Shown here: positions 51,873-58,571 of the stretch, one piece after another
Layout: each line of letters opens with the position of its first letter
How positions within the stretch are numbered: position 1 is the stretch's first letter
DNA from: a virus
DNA: 64,000 nucleotides
Direction: 5' to 3' (one strand)
Virus record (IMG/VR): IMGVR_UViG_3300028920_002938
Coordinates: 1-64,000 of that record
Made by a program: the position numbers and the translations under genes
The notes under the pieces: model-generated
Seen by the model: only the letters and a program-made list of their open reading frames with translations
Told to the model about the DNA's origin: nothing
The model's database searches: none

Positions 51873-52172
51873 TTATTTTTCCTTTTTAATTTTGTTTATC
51901 TGTTTCTGTAATTGTTTTATGTGTTCTAATAGTGTTTGCTCATTGTTTGATTGTTCTGTTTCTGTGTTATTCCATTGTAGTTTTTGCATTTGTTCAAAGA
52001 CTTTTGGGAAAATATCCCTTGAGATATTAACGCTATTTCTACCACATCTGTAATTAATGAATTCACTTCCACCATTAACCATACTTCTTATAGTATGTGT
52101 TCTTGTTTTTGTATTTCCATTATAGGTGTATTTTTCGCTTACCTCTTTTGTATCTAATACTTTACTTTCCAT
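51873..52172 (-). CDS. 99-residue protein with C-terminal coiled coil
   Basis: ATG at 52172 follows GGTGATAAAAAAC; an earlier in-frame ATG (52187) overlaps that site. Sequence: an N-terminal strand-rich part (YTYNGNTKTRTHTIRSMVNG, EFINYRCGRNSVNISRDIFP) and a C-terminal coiled coil (LLEHIKQLQKQINKIKKEK) after a Gln/Asn-rich linker. The sandwich-plus-coil layout suits a small regulator or oligomeric binding protein. It is the first gene of the repeat-promoter set. No family recognised. Confidence 0.6.
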   Translation of the reverse strand: MESKVLDTKEVSEKYTYNGNTKTRTHTIRSMVNGGSEFINYRCGRNSVNISRDIFPKVFEQMQKLQWNNTETEQSNNEQTLLEHIKQLQKQINKIKKEK

Positions 52173-52206
52173 GTTTTTTATCACCATATAGTAATAGACT
52201 TATGTA

Positions 52207-52214
52207 TATATAAA
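52207..52214 (-). promoter_or_regulatory. TATA box of the 99-residue gene
   Basis: TTTATATA on the minus strand, eight bases from the repeat unit at 52223. Confidence 0.7.
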
Positions 52215-52222
52215 GTTTATGG

Positions 52223-52380
52223 TTGCTATTCCTCTTTTTATTTTGTATGCAGAATATTAATAGTTCTCAATCACTATTCCTCTTATTATATTAATCCAAG
52301 AATATATATGCTGTTCCTCTTTTTATCTACCTACTCATATTTAATTAGTTCCTCTTTTTATTCAACCTATCTTATAAAAC
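52223..52380 (-). repeat. Promoter-associated repeat, cluster 5
   Basis: Four head-to-tail units starting at 52223, 52271, 52311 and 52346. The first is complete; the later ones keep the TTCCTCTTATTAT or TTCCTCTTTTTAT half and lose the AATATTAAT half step by step. The largest cluster of the set. Confidence 0.75.
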
Positions 52381-52425
52381 TATCTATATATATAGTCTAT
52401 GGTTAGTCTAAATACTAGTCTAGGT

Positions 52426-52515
52426 ATGCGTGAAACAAAAGGCAATCTAAAATACGGGCTTAAAATTATGTATATAGTAGTGCTTATGGAAATGAAAAGA
52501 TGTATATATAAGTAA
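52426..52515 (+). CDS. Possible 29-residue peptide
   Basis: MRETKGNLKYGLKIMYIVVL followed by a basic end. A TATA-like box (about 52386-52394) lies at roughly the right distance and CTAGGT precedes the ATG. Weak evidence; it may be chance. Confidence 0.2.
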   Translation: MRETKGNLKYGLKIMYIVVLMEMKRCIYK

Positions 52516-52616
52516 CTAAGTCTAAACACAACATACAACTAATACACACTTAATTTATTACTCTATACAACACTATGTTGTTTTCTCCTTATAGACTATC
52601 TTATATTCTCTCCTTA

Positions 52617-52674
52617 TACTACCCAAAAATAGGTAGAATTAATCACCTATCTACTACCCAAAATTGAGTAAGTA
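52617..52674. promoter_or_regulatory. Operator-like repeats
   Basis: Two copies of TACTACCCAAAA (52617 and about 52652) each run into a reversed half-site (ATAGGTAG, TTGAGTA), with CACCTATCTAC between them. The pair lies ~70-120 bases upstream of the promoter at 52738. Likely binding sites for a regulator of the 52787 operon. The rest of 52381-52786 shows no other gene I can support. Confidence 0.5.
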
Positions 52675-52737
52675 TCGTTACATGTTCCGTTATAAGTTTA
52701 TGCTCACTATTCTATACTATACTCTATACTAAGATCA

Positions 52738-52756
52738 CCGAAAAGTATTTAAATCA
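52738..52756 (+). promoter_or_regulatory. BRE/TATA promoter
   Basis: CCGAAAAGTATTTAAATCA: a BRE-like purine element next to TATTTAAA. The expected start is ~52776, giving a short leader with GGTGAA before the ATG at 52787. Confidence 0.7.
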
Positions 52757-52786
52757 CCTGCACTCTAATAGGAATGGTGAAACAAA

Positions 52787-52981
52787 ATGACTAACAATAA
52801 GAAAATAGAACATAAGGCAACCGACAACACTATCTATGATAGTAGTGATAATGAAAGAATAGGATATAGGATAGGTATGAGTGATAAGGAATTTAATGAT
52901 TACCTAAACTATAAATTAACTGAAGGTATGAGTAAGAAGAATAGATTACTTATACTAAAATATGAAAAGGAGATAGATTAA
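52787..52981 (+). CDS. 64-residue charged protein, unknown
   Basis: Hydrophilic: MTNNKKIEHKATDNTIYDSS, then ERIGYRIGMSDKEFNDYLN and a basic helical end. First gene of a two-gene operon; the next starts 2 bases after its stop, with the AAAAGGAGAT ribosome site inside this gene. Possibly a small ribbon-helix or antitoxin-like DNA binder, but no motif proves it. Confidence 0.55.
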   Translation: MTNNKKIEHKATDNTIYDSSDNERIGYRIGMSDKEFNDYLNYKLTEGMSKKNRLLILKYEKEID

Positions 52982-52983
52982 AA

Positions 52984-53871
52984 ATGAAAACAAATAGAGT
53001 GCATATAATAGAAAATAGTAAAGTCTTTACTAATGAAGTAAAGAAACTAAATAAGAAGGAAATAGAATATGAAAGAGTAGATGGTGAAAACTATATATGT
53101 TTAATTACTAATCACCACAGTTATCTATTCTATTCAAGTAAGCAGAATGTAAACCATATATTCTTTGTTAGAGTATTTGGCAAAGATAATATACAACAAA
53201 GACTAATATCTAAAACAAGTAAGAATGTAACAGAAAAGACTTGGCATGATAAGGATATAGTAGTCTATAAAGATGAGAAAATATCTACATATAGGAATAC
53301 AGATGTAGGTAATACTACTAATGTGCATAGAGTAGAAAATACAAATGAAACATTAGGTTATCCTTTTAAAAGGAAAATATCATTTGCCTTTATTAAGGAT
53401 AGTAAGGATAGATTACAGTATAGGAGAGAATGTATAGAATTATCTAAATACAATAGACAAGGTAAAAGAAAAAAGATGTTAGATGATGTATTCTGCACAA
53501 GAGTATTAAGACTATTCCTTAATCTAAAAGGGCATACAAATACAGAGATATATAATATACTAAGGGCAGAAGAAACTATATCTGGATATGCAGTAGTAGA
53601 AATAATGGAATACTTATATCAGGTAATAAGCAGTTATCACCCATATTTCTATCATAAGAATGGAACATGTAAGTATAACAAATATATTCTAAAGGAACAG
53701 ATAAGACAGATAAAACAAATAGGATTATTAGATTGTGATTATACTTTATGTAAGGTAAATAGAAATGTTCATAAGGATAGTAATCAAATAAAACAAGAAG
53801 ATGTTCAGGATTGGCTTAAACAAAGACAAGCACTATTAGATAAGGGTGAATTGTGGGAAGATATAGATTAA
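52984..53871 (+). CDS. 295-residue protein, unknown, possible replication or regulatory factor
   Basis: Not recognised. The N-terminal half (~1-110) is strand-rich (YICLITNHHSYLFYS, IFFVRVFGKDNIQQRL). The second half is helical and basic, with LRLFLNLKGHTNTEIYNILR and YAVVEIMEYLYQVISSYHPY resembling winged-helix arrangement, then Cys pairs (CKYNKY, LLDCDYTLCK). It lies between an operator cluster and a large repeat region with strong secondary structure, which would suit an initiator or repressor acting on it. Strong T-rich terminator follows at 53875-53910. Confidence 0.5.
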   Translation: MKTNRVHIIENSKVFTNEVKKLNKKEIEYERVDGENYICLITNHHSYLFYSSKQNVNHIFFVRVFGKDNIQQRLISKTSKNVTEKTWHDKDIVVYKDEKISTYRNTDVGNTTNVHRVENTNETLGYPFKRKISFAFIKDSKDRLQYRRECIELSKYNRQGKRKKMLDDVFCTRVLRLFLNLKGHTNTEIYNILRAEETISGYAVVEIMEYLYQVISSYHPYFYHKNGTCKYNKYILKEQIRQIKQIGLLDCDYTLCKVNRNVHKDSNQIKQEDVQDWLKQRQALLDKGELWEDID

Positions 53872-53874
53872 TAT

Positions 53875-53910
53875 CTTTCCTTTTCTTTTTTTTTTATCTT
53901 TTTATATATA
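53875..53910 (+). terminator. Poly-T terminator
   Basis: TTTCCTTTTCTTTTTTTTTT then ATCTTTTTA right behind the stop of the 295-residue gene; typical archaeal T-rich transcript end. Confidence 0.6.
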
Positions 53911-54195
53911 GTATTACTTACTTTATCTGGGATTTTTGATTGAAAAAACTTAATTCTTATTATTACTTAGTGATTACCTACTAATGTATTTGGCTTATTA
54001 TTAATTATCTATCCTACTATACTATATACTTAATATGGATACAATTATTATATTAATAATTCTATCCTACTTATACTTAAATCAATATACTATATATTAT
54101 AATATTATTAATACATATATTATTAGATATAATAGGTTACCTGATTGTTATTAATATAATTATATATAGTAATAGATATAGATATAAGGCGTTTG

Positions 54196-54254
54196 GCGAA
54201 ACATTTAAATATTTTGTCATCATCATATTTAAATCTTTCCGAAAACTTTAAATA
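54196..54254 (+). promoter_or_regulatory. Three tandem TATA boxes
   Basis: GCGAAACATTTAAAT (54196-54210), ATATTTAAAT (54226-54235) and CCGAAAACTTTAAATA (54239-54254), 22-24 bases apart. The first and last carry BRE-like purine elements. No protein gene starts within 550 bases, so the product is probably untranslated RNA or a primer. Confidence 0.6.
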
Positions 54255-54275
54255 CGATTGAGTTTTTTTGCAGTA

Positions 54276-54745
54276 TTAATGGAATGAAAAATTTCAATTA
54301 TTATTAATTATATATATATTATTAAATCCCATTAATATTTATATCTATTTAATAATTGTAATTATAATTCATTCCCAACCTATTATTTAATTTGGGAGAT
54401 TATCTAATAGGTTTAAAATAAATCTTATTTTCACACTTAAATCTTAGATAGGTTTTAAAGGTTTAACTATCCAGAATAGTTGCGATATATCAGTATATAC
54501 AAGTTATTACTGATGACAACAGGTGTTCGATAGAATAGGTATCTTAGATTTTTTAGGTTATGTTGATAGTATTATCATATTCTGTAACCCAACCTATTCT
54601 ATCTAAAATCTCAAATACATTATGCTTATACTTTAGTTTCAATACTAAGTATAGGATTTAAACAATAGGTTTCTTGTTCTTTAGCAGGTTTCTTTATCCT
54701 ATATTTTCTTTATCACCAAAATAAAAAAGAAAACCTGCTTTTTTT
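54276..54745 (+). ncRNA. Candidate ~470-base structured non-coding RNA / origin region
   Basis: The stretch 53911-54790 has no supportable gene. From the promoter at 54239 to a terminator-like stem at 54673-54745 it holds: a 27-base imperfect inverted repeat (54281-54307 with 54349-54375); a nested hairpin with a perfect 12-bp outer stem, GATAGAATAGGT (54529-54540) and ACCTATTCTATC (54592-54603), a GGTTA/TAACC inner stem and a TGATA/TATCA tip; an ATCAGTA/TACTGAT stem (about 54489-54513); and six AACCTATT/AATAGGTT sites. The end is AGCAGGTTT pairing with AAACCTGCT plus seven T. It could be a stable RNA, or an origin with iterons. Confidence 0.45.
54673..54745 (+). terminator. Long stem plus T-run
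   Basis: AGCAGGTTTCTTT (54673-54685) pairs with AAGAAAACCTGCT (about 54727-54739) and TTTTTTT follows. This fits a transcript end for the region upstream. Confidence 0.5.
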
Positions 54746-54792
54746 CTCCTATTATTTAGACTTACTATATGTAAGAGTGGCTTATAGTTCCC

Positions 54793-54802
54793 ACTTTAAA
54801 TA
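54793..54802 (+). promoter_or_regulatory. TATA box of the 62-residue gene
   Basis: CACTTTAAATAG, about 30 bases before the ATG at 54828; AAAAGGAG lies between. Confidence 0.6.
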
Positions 54803-54827
54803 GAATAACTTAAAAGGAGTAAATATT

Positions 54828-55016
54828 ATGGCAAATATTGTAAAGTTAGGGCAATCTAAAAATGGTAACCCTAAGGTTGCTGTTGAAGTAGGCACTATTA
54901 CAGGCACAGTAGGAAAGTCATCTAAGGGTAATAAAACCATTAGACTATTTGGTAGTCATGTAATAGACGGAAAAATTTACTACCTAACTGGTAATCTTAC
55001 ACAAGGTAGTAAATAA
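54828..55016 (+). CDS. 62-residue basic protein, unknown
   Basis: Reads MANIVKLGQSKNGNPKVAVE, then TITGTVGKSSKGNKTIRLFG and a strand-rich end (IYYLTGNLTQGSK). Small, basic and beta-rich, like OB- or SH3-fold nucleic-acid binders, but no signature is decisive. It has a clean promoter and AAAAGGAG and is followed by the attenuator-like leader of the next gene. Confidence 0.6.
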   Translation: MANIVKLGQSKNGNPKVAVEVGTITGTVGKSSKGNKTIRLFGSHVIDGKIYYLTGNLTQGSK

Positions 55017-55041
55017 TCTTGCTGATTACTTCTATTAAGTT

Positions 55042-55120
55042 AGTGCTATCCCTAAAGCACAATTAAATTAGTGCTTTAAATGACATGACGGGATAGGCGT
55101 AATCCTATCATTTTATTTTA
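55042..55120 (+). promoter_or_regulatory. Attenuator / riboswitch-like leader
   Basis: TATCCC (55047-55052) can pair with GGGATA (55090-55095) around a TAAAGCAC/GTGCTTTA hairpin (55053-55078). The same GGGATAGG can instead pair with CCTATC (55104-55109), making a stem followed by ATTTTATTTT. The two folds exclude each other, as in transcription attenuators and riboswitches. The ribosome site of the next gene follows. Confidence 0.45.
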
Positions 55121-55134
55121 AGGAGATGATATAC

Positions 55135-55554
55135 TTGGCTACTATACCAAAGTATGTATATGAAGATCTTAAGAGTAAAGCAAATCAAAAAGTGAATAGA
55201 ATAGTTGATGAAATAATAGAACCATTAAGAGAAAGAATAGAAAAAGAAAAAAAGGATATGGAAAATGAATTAGTAAGTAATATTACTAATAATATTAAAA
55301 AGTTTAAAACAAGTGTGCAAAAAAACTATAGGTCATCATACATTGAGATAGATATTCCAAAAGAATATCATAATAAAATGTATAAAAAATTCAGAGATTT
55401 AGATAATAAACTAAATGCAATTAAGACACAAATACATGAAGATTTACATGAACAAGTAGATACATGGCTATTAAGTATATACTCAAAAGCAAGTGATAAT
55501 CAGGTAATAAAATTACCAGAGTTTAAAATAGACAAAGGAAAATATAAACTATGA
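55135..55554 (+). CDS. 139-residue coiled-coil protein, unknown
   Basis: I place the start at the TTG at 55135, seven bases after GGAGATGAT; an in-frame ATG at 55126 lies inside that ribosome site. The protein is mostly helical (YVYEDLKSKANQKVNRIVDE, IEPLRERIEKEKKDMENELV, FRDLDNKLNAIKTQIHEDL) with a short strand-rich end. No domain is recognised. Its mRNA probably passes through the attenuator-like leader, so expression may be conditional. It opens the long right-hand operon with an ATGA overlap to the next gene. Confidence 0.6.
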   Translation: MATIPKYVYEDLKSKANQKVNRIVDEIIEPLRERIEKEKKDMENELVSNITNNIKKFKTSVQKNYRSSYIEIDIPKEYHNKMYKKFRDLDNKLNAIKTQIHEDLHEQVDTWLLSIYSKASDNQVIKLPEFKIDKGKYKL

Positions 55555-55673
55555 TTGTATATTGTGAATGTGTATCCTGCAAATACAATAATAATAAGCG
55601 ATGTTTAGTAGATGATATACTTGTAATTGAAGAAAAAGGTCATTGTAAAAATAGAGTGATAAACTATGAGTGA
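55551..55673 (+). CDS. 40-residue cysteine-rich microprotein
   Basis: ATG overlaps the previous stop (ATGA). Sequence MIVYCECVSCKYNNNKRCLV then an acidic helix and HCKN; Cys5, Cys7, Cys10, Cys18 and Cys32 could bind zinc. Overlaps the next gene's start. Function unknown. Confidence 0.6.
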   Translation: MIVYCECVSCKYNNNKRCLVDDILVIEEKGHCKNRVINYE

Positions 55674-55794
55674 ATTAGGCAATTGTTCATTATGTAAAAA
55701 ACCATTACGCAAATACTATTGTTGCTGTGGGGGTAAAAAGTATTTAGGATGTAGTGATTTATCTGGTTGTGGATATAAAAAGGAGATAGATTAA
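55666..55794 (+). CDS. 42-residue zinc-ribbon microprotein
   Basis: MSELGNCSLCKKPLRKYYCC then CGGKKYLGCSDLSGCGYK: four Cys groups in ribbon spacing (CSLC, CCC, GCS, GCG), like a topoisomerase-type zinc ribbon. The ATG overlaps the previous gene. Likely nucleic-acid or protein contact role. Confidence 0.65.
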   Translation: MSELGNCSLCKKPLRKYYCCCGGKKYLGCSDLSGCGYKKEID

Positions 55795-55896
55795 ATGGAT
55801 TACTTACTATTAGGAACAGTTATCTTCATCGGAACATTTATTGCAAGATTAGTATATGATTTAATTAAAAAGAAAATGTATCGGGTATTAAAATGA
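55795..55896 (+). CDS. 33-residue single-helix membrane peptide
   Basis: MDYLLLGTVIFIGTFIARLV then a basic end (YDLIKKKMYRVLK). The AAGGAGAT ribosome site lies in the end of the previous gene. Small viral membrane peptide, role unknown. Confidence 0.55.
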   Translation: MDYLLLGTVIFIGTFIARLVYDLIKKKMYRVLK

Positions 55897-56033
55897 GAAA
55901 ACATAAGTGCATATATATATGGGATTCGAATGAAGAAGGATATTACTGTAGAATATGTGGTAGATTTTATAGACCTAAAAAAAGACTATCTTCAGGGGTT
56001 GATTATGGAGAAAAAAATATGTCAAGATTGTAA
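55893..56033 (+). CDS. 46-residue cysteine-containing basic microprotein
   Basis: MRKHKCIYIWDSNEEGYYCR then ICGRFYRPKKRL: Cys6, Cys19 and Cys22 with His4 can make a zinc finger. ATGA overlap with the previous gene. Confidence 0.55.
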   Translation: MRKHKCIYIWDSNEEGYYCRICGRFYRPKKRLSSGVDYGEKNMSRL

Positions 56034-56100
56034 AATGATGAATGATATTAAGAATAAAGAATGCTGGGTATGTGGATATAGATTTAAATCAGATGATTAA
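56005..56100 (+). CDS. 31-residue zinc-ribbon microprotein
   Basis: MEKKICQDCKMMNDIKNKEC then WVCGYRF: two CxxC pairs. The start lies inside the previous gene with AGGGGTTGATT upstream. A minimal zinc ribbon. Confidence 0.55.
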   Translation: MEKKICQDCKMMNDIKNKECWVCGYRFKSDD

Positions 56101-56102
56101 AA

Positions 56103-56432
56103 ATGGCATGGATTAGTGAAGAAAAGAAAAGAGAAAAGAGAAATGCAAGAAGAAGAATGATATACAGGGTAGCAAAAGACTATGTTAAAAATATAAATAG
56201 ACAATTCTATAATGAAGAAGTAGTAGAAAGATTAGGAACATTTGACACATCACCATATAGGGGTGAAGTTAGTAAAATAATAAGAGATAAAAATGGTAAT
56301 CCAGATTGGGAAAAAGAAAAGAAATTTGTAAAGAAACTAAAGAAAAGAACATTAAACAAAAGATATAGATATGATTATAAACCTACAGAAGGAGATAAAA
56401 AAAGAAATAGAAAATTAAAATATGAGGAATAA
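56103..56432 (+). CDS. 109-residue very basic protein
   Basis: Lys/Arg make up about a third of the residues (EEKKREKRNARRRMIYRVAK, EKKFVKKLKKRTLNKRYRY). Predicted helical at both ends with a short middle (YNEEVVERLGTFDTSPYRGE). Probably binds DNA or RNA. The start is two bases after the previous stop. No family seen. Confidence 0.6.
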   Translation: MAWISEEKKREKRNARRRMIYRVAKDYVKNINRQFYNEEVVERLGTFDTSPYRGEVSKIIRDKNGNPDWEKEKKFVKKLKKRTLNKRYRYDYKPTEGDKKRNRKLKYEE

Positions 56433-56433
56433 A

Positions 56434-56568
56434 ATGATAATAACATTTCTATATTTAGTGGTATGCTTTATATCGGATACTATATCAGTTAATACAGATA
56501 TCTTTATACCACTTATTGTAATAGAAGGAATAGTAAATATAGCATACTATATATTTAGAACAGATTAA
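56434..56568 (+). CDS. 44-residue membrane protein
   Basis: Two hydrophobic segments: MIITFLYLVVCFISDTISV and IFIPLIVIEGIVNIAYYIF. Follows the basic-protein gene by one base. Role unknown. Confidence 0.5.
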   Translation: MIITFLYLVVCFISDTISVNTDIFIPLIVIEGIVNIAYYIFRTD

Positions 56569-56578
56569 AGGAGATAGA

Positions 56579-56665
56579 ATGAGTAGAGATAGTGAAGATT
56601 GTATATGTTTAGGAATAGGATTTGCAATAGGTATCTTTGTAACTTCAATGTTTTGTATATTTTAA
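56579..56665 (+). CDS. 28-residue membrane peptide
   Basis: Begins MSRDSEDCICLGIGFAIGIF and ends SMFCIF; three Cys and one hydrophobic stretch. AAAGGAGATAGA ribosome site. Plausible coupled peptide. Confidence 0.45.
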   Translation: MSRDSEDCICLGIGFAIGIFVTSMFCIF

Positions 56666-56679
56666 AAGGAGAAAAGAAT

Positions 56680-56949
56680 ATGGGAACAAATTATTATATA
56701 GTATGTAATTGTTGTAATACTGCATTAAAACATATAGGAAAACAAAGTGCAGGTTGGGATTTTCTATCTAACATATCAAAGAATGACTTGATTGATTATA
56801 TTAAGAATATGGATAAACAATGGCATATACAAGATGAATATGGAAAGGATTATACATTAGAACAATTTCTTAAAAAAGTTACAGATAAGTGGAGATTACA
56901 TGAATCCTGTAGACAATGGTTTAATGCAGGTGAAAGTGGTTGGTGTTAA
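56680..56949 (+). CDS. 89-residue 'MGTNYY' phage-type protein
   Basis: ATG at 56680 follows GGAGAAAAGAAT; longer in-frame readings overlap the previous peptide. It begins MGTNYYIVCNCCNTALKHIG and continues SAGWDFLS, then DEYGKDYTLEQFLKKV and a Cys/His/Trp end. The MGTNYY..C..C....HIG..SAGW pattern is shared by a widespread family of small tailed-virus proteins of unknown role. Two Cys and a His may bind a metal. Confidence 0.7.
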   Translation: MGTNYYIVCNCCNTALKHIGKQSAGWDFLSNISKNDLIDYIKNMDKQWHIQDEYGKDYTLEQFLKKVTDKWRLHESCRQWFNAGESGWC

Positions 56950-57061
56950 ATTGTTTTGTGAAGATTGCACAGAAAGATTAACTGAAAAGGAAAAAGAAAA
57001 GTGTGATTTAAAATACAAAGGTAGACATTACTATTGTAGTATATGCAGAAAGATTGATTGA
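56936..57061 (+). CDS. 41-residue zinc-ribbon microprotein
   Basis: Reads VKLFCEDCTERLTEKEKEKC and ends YYCSICRKID, with CEDC and CSIC pairs. The start is uncertain: GTG at 56930 or 56936 or TTG at 56951; AGGTGAA lies nearby. It overlaps the end of the MGTNYY gene. Confidence 0.5.
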   Translation: MVGVKLFCEDCTERLTEKEKEKCDLKYKGRHYYCSICRKID

Positions 57062-57062
57062 A

Positions 57063-57131
57063 ATGTTTAGAAAAAAGAAAAGAAGATACACATTAGAATT
57101 AAAGCAAACTCAAATATGGGCTTTAAAATAG
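57063..57131 (+). CDS. Possible 22-residue basic peptide
   Basis: MFRKKKRRYTLELKQTQIW then ALK; starts one base after the previous stop and overlaps the next gene by 16 bases. No clear ribosome site. Weak. Confidence 0.3.
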   Translation: MFRKKKRRYTLELKQTQIWALK

Positions 57132-57361
57132 AAGGTGATATTATAACAACACAAAAAGTATATGGATACTGCACAAAGTGTAGGCAAAGAATAATAAGTG
57201 TCACTAAGTCAGATCAAGTAGATAATAAGAATGATTTATACTACTGTTCTCATTGTGATGCTTATAGAACATTTGACTTTAGTATATCTACTAAAGTTAA
57301 AAAGGCAAGTGATAAACTAAAAAATGTTATATTAGAAAATGAAGATAAGAAGGTGAAATAA
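57116..57361 (+). CDS. 81-residue zinc-ribbon protein
   Basis: GYCTKCRQRI (~17-27) and YYCSHCDAYR (~42-52) form one zinc ribbon between short strands, followed by a Lys-rich helix (KVKKASDKLKNVILENEDKK). The layout resembles small transcription-factor-like ribbons (TFIIS/TFB type), but no further motif supports that. It ends in a TAATG overlap with the next gene. Confidence 0.6.
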   Translation: MGFKIEGDIITTQKVYGYCTKCRQRIISVTKSDQVDNKNDLYYCSHCDAYRTFDFSISTKVKKASDKLKNVILENEDKKVK

Positions 57362-57657
57362 TGAGTGAACCAAAAATAAAATTGAAAGTATTAGAAATAC
57401 CTTATGAAGATTTTTGTTCTTGGTATTTTGACAAAAACACTATTGAAACAACAATAGAAAATTTGATAGCTTCTGGTTATGAAGATGTAGAAGAAATTGC
57501 CAATAATGTTGGATATATGCCTTTGAGCTTAATTATTAATCAGGAGATTATTGATAAACATGATGTATTTGAAGGTGTTGAATTGAATGGGGAACTTATA
57601 GGAATAAAATATAAAGTAAAATTATTAAACAATCCAAAAGAAACTAAGGAGGACTAA
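57361..57657 (+). CDS. 98-residue acidic protein, unknown
   Basis: Overlaps the previous stop (TAATG). Sequence runs KLKVLEIPYEDFCSWYFDKN, IENLIASGYEDVEEIANNVG, and a strand-rich end. Acidic and globular-looking; candidate anti-host or partner protein in this small-gene operon. No domain recognised. Confidence 0.55.
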   Translation: MSEPKIKLKVLEIPYEDFCSWYFDKNTIETTIENLIASGYEDVEEIANNVGYMPLSLIINQEIIDKHDVFEGVELNGELIGIKYKVKLLNNPKETKED

Positions 57658-57658
57658 A

Positions 57659-57928
57659 ATGAAAAAAATTGAAAAAGAAACAATAGAAGTAGATGTATAT
57701 TATAGTGATTTCTCAAACAAAAAAATTGAGGAATATGATCGGCATTTTCATCAATGTGTAAAATGTGGAAAACATATGGCAGATGATGAAATTGGAGATA
57801 CTGAAGAAGATGGTAGTCTTTGTAAAAAATGCTGGGAAGCAGGTTATTCATTTGACTACAATTCAGAACCAGGTGCAGTAGGAATAATTGACAAAGATGG
57901 AAATTCTGTAAAAGCACAATGGCTATAA
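57659..57928 (+). CDS. 89-residue zinc-finger protein
   Basis: HQCVKCGKHM and SLCKKCWEAG make a treble-clef or ribbon-like zinc site around residues 32-60, followed by GYSFDYNSEPGAVGIIDKDG. GGAGGAC precedes the ATG. The first third is acidic (EKETIEVDVYYSDF). Role unknown; a protein- or nucleic-acid-binding adaptor is likely. Confidence 0.6.
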   Translation: MKKIEKETIEVDVYYSDFSNKKIEEYDRHFHQCVKCGKHMADDEIGDTEEDGSLCKKCWEAGYSFDYNSEPGAVGIIDKDGNSVKAQWL

Positions 57929-57952
57929 AATAAATAAAAGGAGATGATAAAA

Positions 57953-58162
57953 ATGGTAGAAGTAGAAGTATATTTAGATGATGAATTCGAAACAGATGTA
58001 GAGATAAATCCAAATGAAATGACACATGATGAAAAGGAAGAATTAATATCTGCTTTAAAACAGGGAAAGAAATATATACTAAAAGGGATAACTGTTCATA
58101 TAGTAGGAACAACATATTCAGAATATGAACCTGAACCAATGTATAATGAGGGATACTATTAA
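57953..58162 (+). CDS. 69-residue acidic protein
   Basis: ATG at 57953 lies after AAGGAGATGATAAAA; an in-frame ATG at 57944 lies in the ribosome site. Reads MVEVEVYLDDEFETDVEINP, then EEKEELISALKQGKKYILKG and a Tyr/Glu-rich end. A small alpha/beta protein. ATGA-type overlap to the next gene. Confidence 0.55.
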   Translation: MVEVEVYLDDEFETDVEINPNEMTHDEKEELISALKQGKKYILKGITVHIVGTTYSEYEPEPMYNEGYY

Positions 58163-58401
58163 TGAAAGATAAAGAAATAATGAAATTAAGTAAGAAATGC
58201 ACTACAATAAGAGATAAGATAATAAAACAAAAACTAAAAACAGAAGATGAAATACTTACACACATAAAAAAGAAAATGTCACAAGAAGAAATAGAAGAAC
58301 TTGCAAAACAATTTCTTCTTAAGGAAGCAATAAACCTTATGCTATCTGAAATGACAGAAGAATATAAAGACAATCAAGATAATGAAATGATGTATGTGTG
58401 A
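58162..58401 (+). CDS. 79-residue helical protein
   Basis: Charged amphipathic helices throughout (KLSKKCTTIRDKIIKQKLKT, MSQEEIEELAKQFLLKEAI). Looks like a small helical-bundle regulator. The start overlaps the preceding stop. Confidence 0.55.
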   Translation: MKDKEIMKLSKKCTTIRDKIIKQKLKTEDEILTHIKKKMSQEEIEELAKQFLLKEAINLMLSEMTEEYKDNQDNEMMYV

Positions 58402-58406
58402 TAGAT

Positions 58407-58571
58407 ATGATGCCTAAAGACTTAGATGAATTAATAGCAACATTAATAAACAATGATTGGGAATATTCAGGCACACAATCATATGCAAATGGTGTATTCT
58501 ATACAAATCTCAAAAAAGGTAATGAAAAAGTGCATATAGAATATGATTGCTTTAGTGATGAATATGAATAA
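58407..58571 (+). CDS. 54-residue small protein
   Basis: MMPKDLDELIATLINNDWEY, then GTQSYANGVFYTN and a strand-forming end with CFSDEYE. The start may be the ATG at 58407 or the GTG at 58398, which overlaps the previous stop. Unknown. Confidence 0.45.
   Translation: MMPKDLDELIATLINNDWEYSGTQSYANGVFYTNLKKGNEKVHIEYDCFSDEYE

Noticed and set aside
50487-52380. CRISPR-like repeat array
   Set aside because: Units are degenerate, occur in clusters tied to TATA boxes, have no uniform unique spacers, and no cas genes are near.
57654-58373. 239-codon minus-strand frame, Leu/Phe/His-rich
   Set aside because: It is antisense to three small plus-strand genes with good ribosome sites and overlaps; hydrophobic composition mirrors their AT-rich codons.
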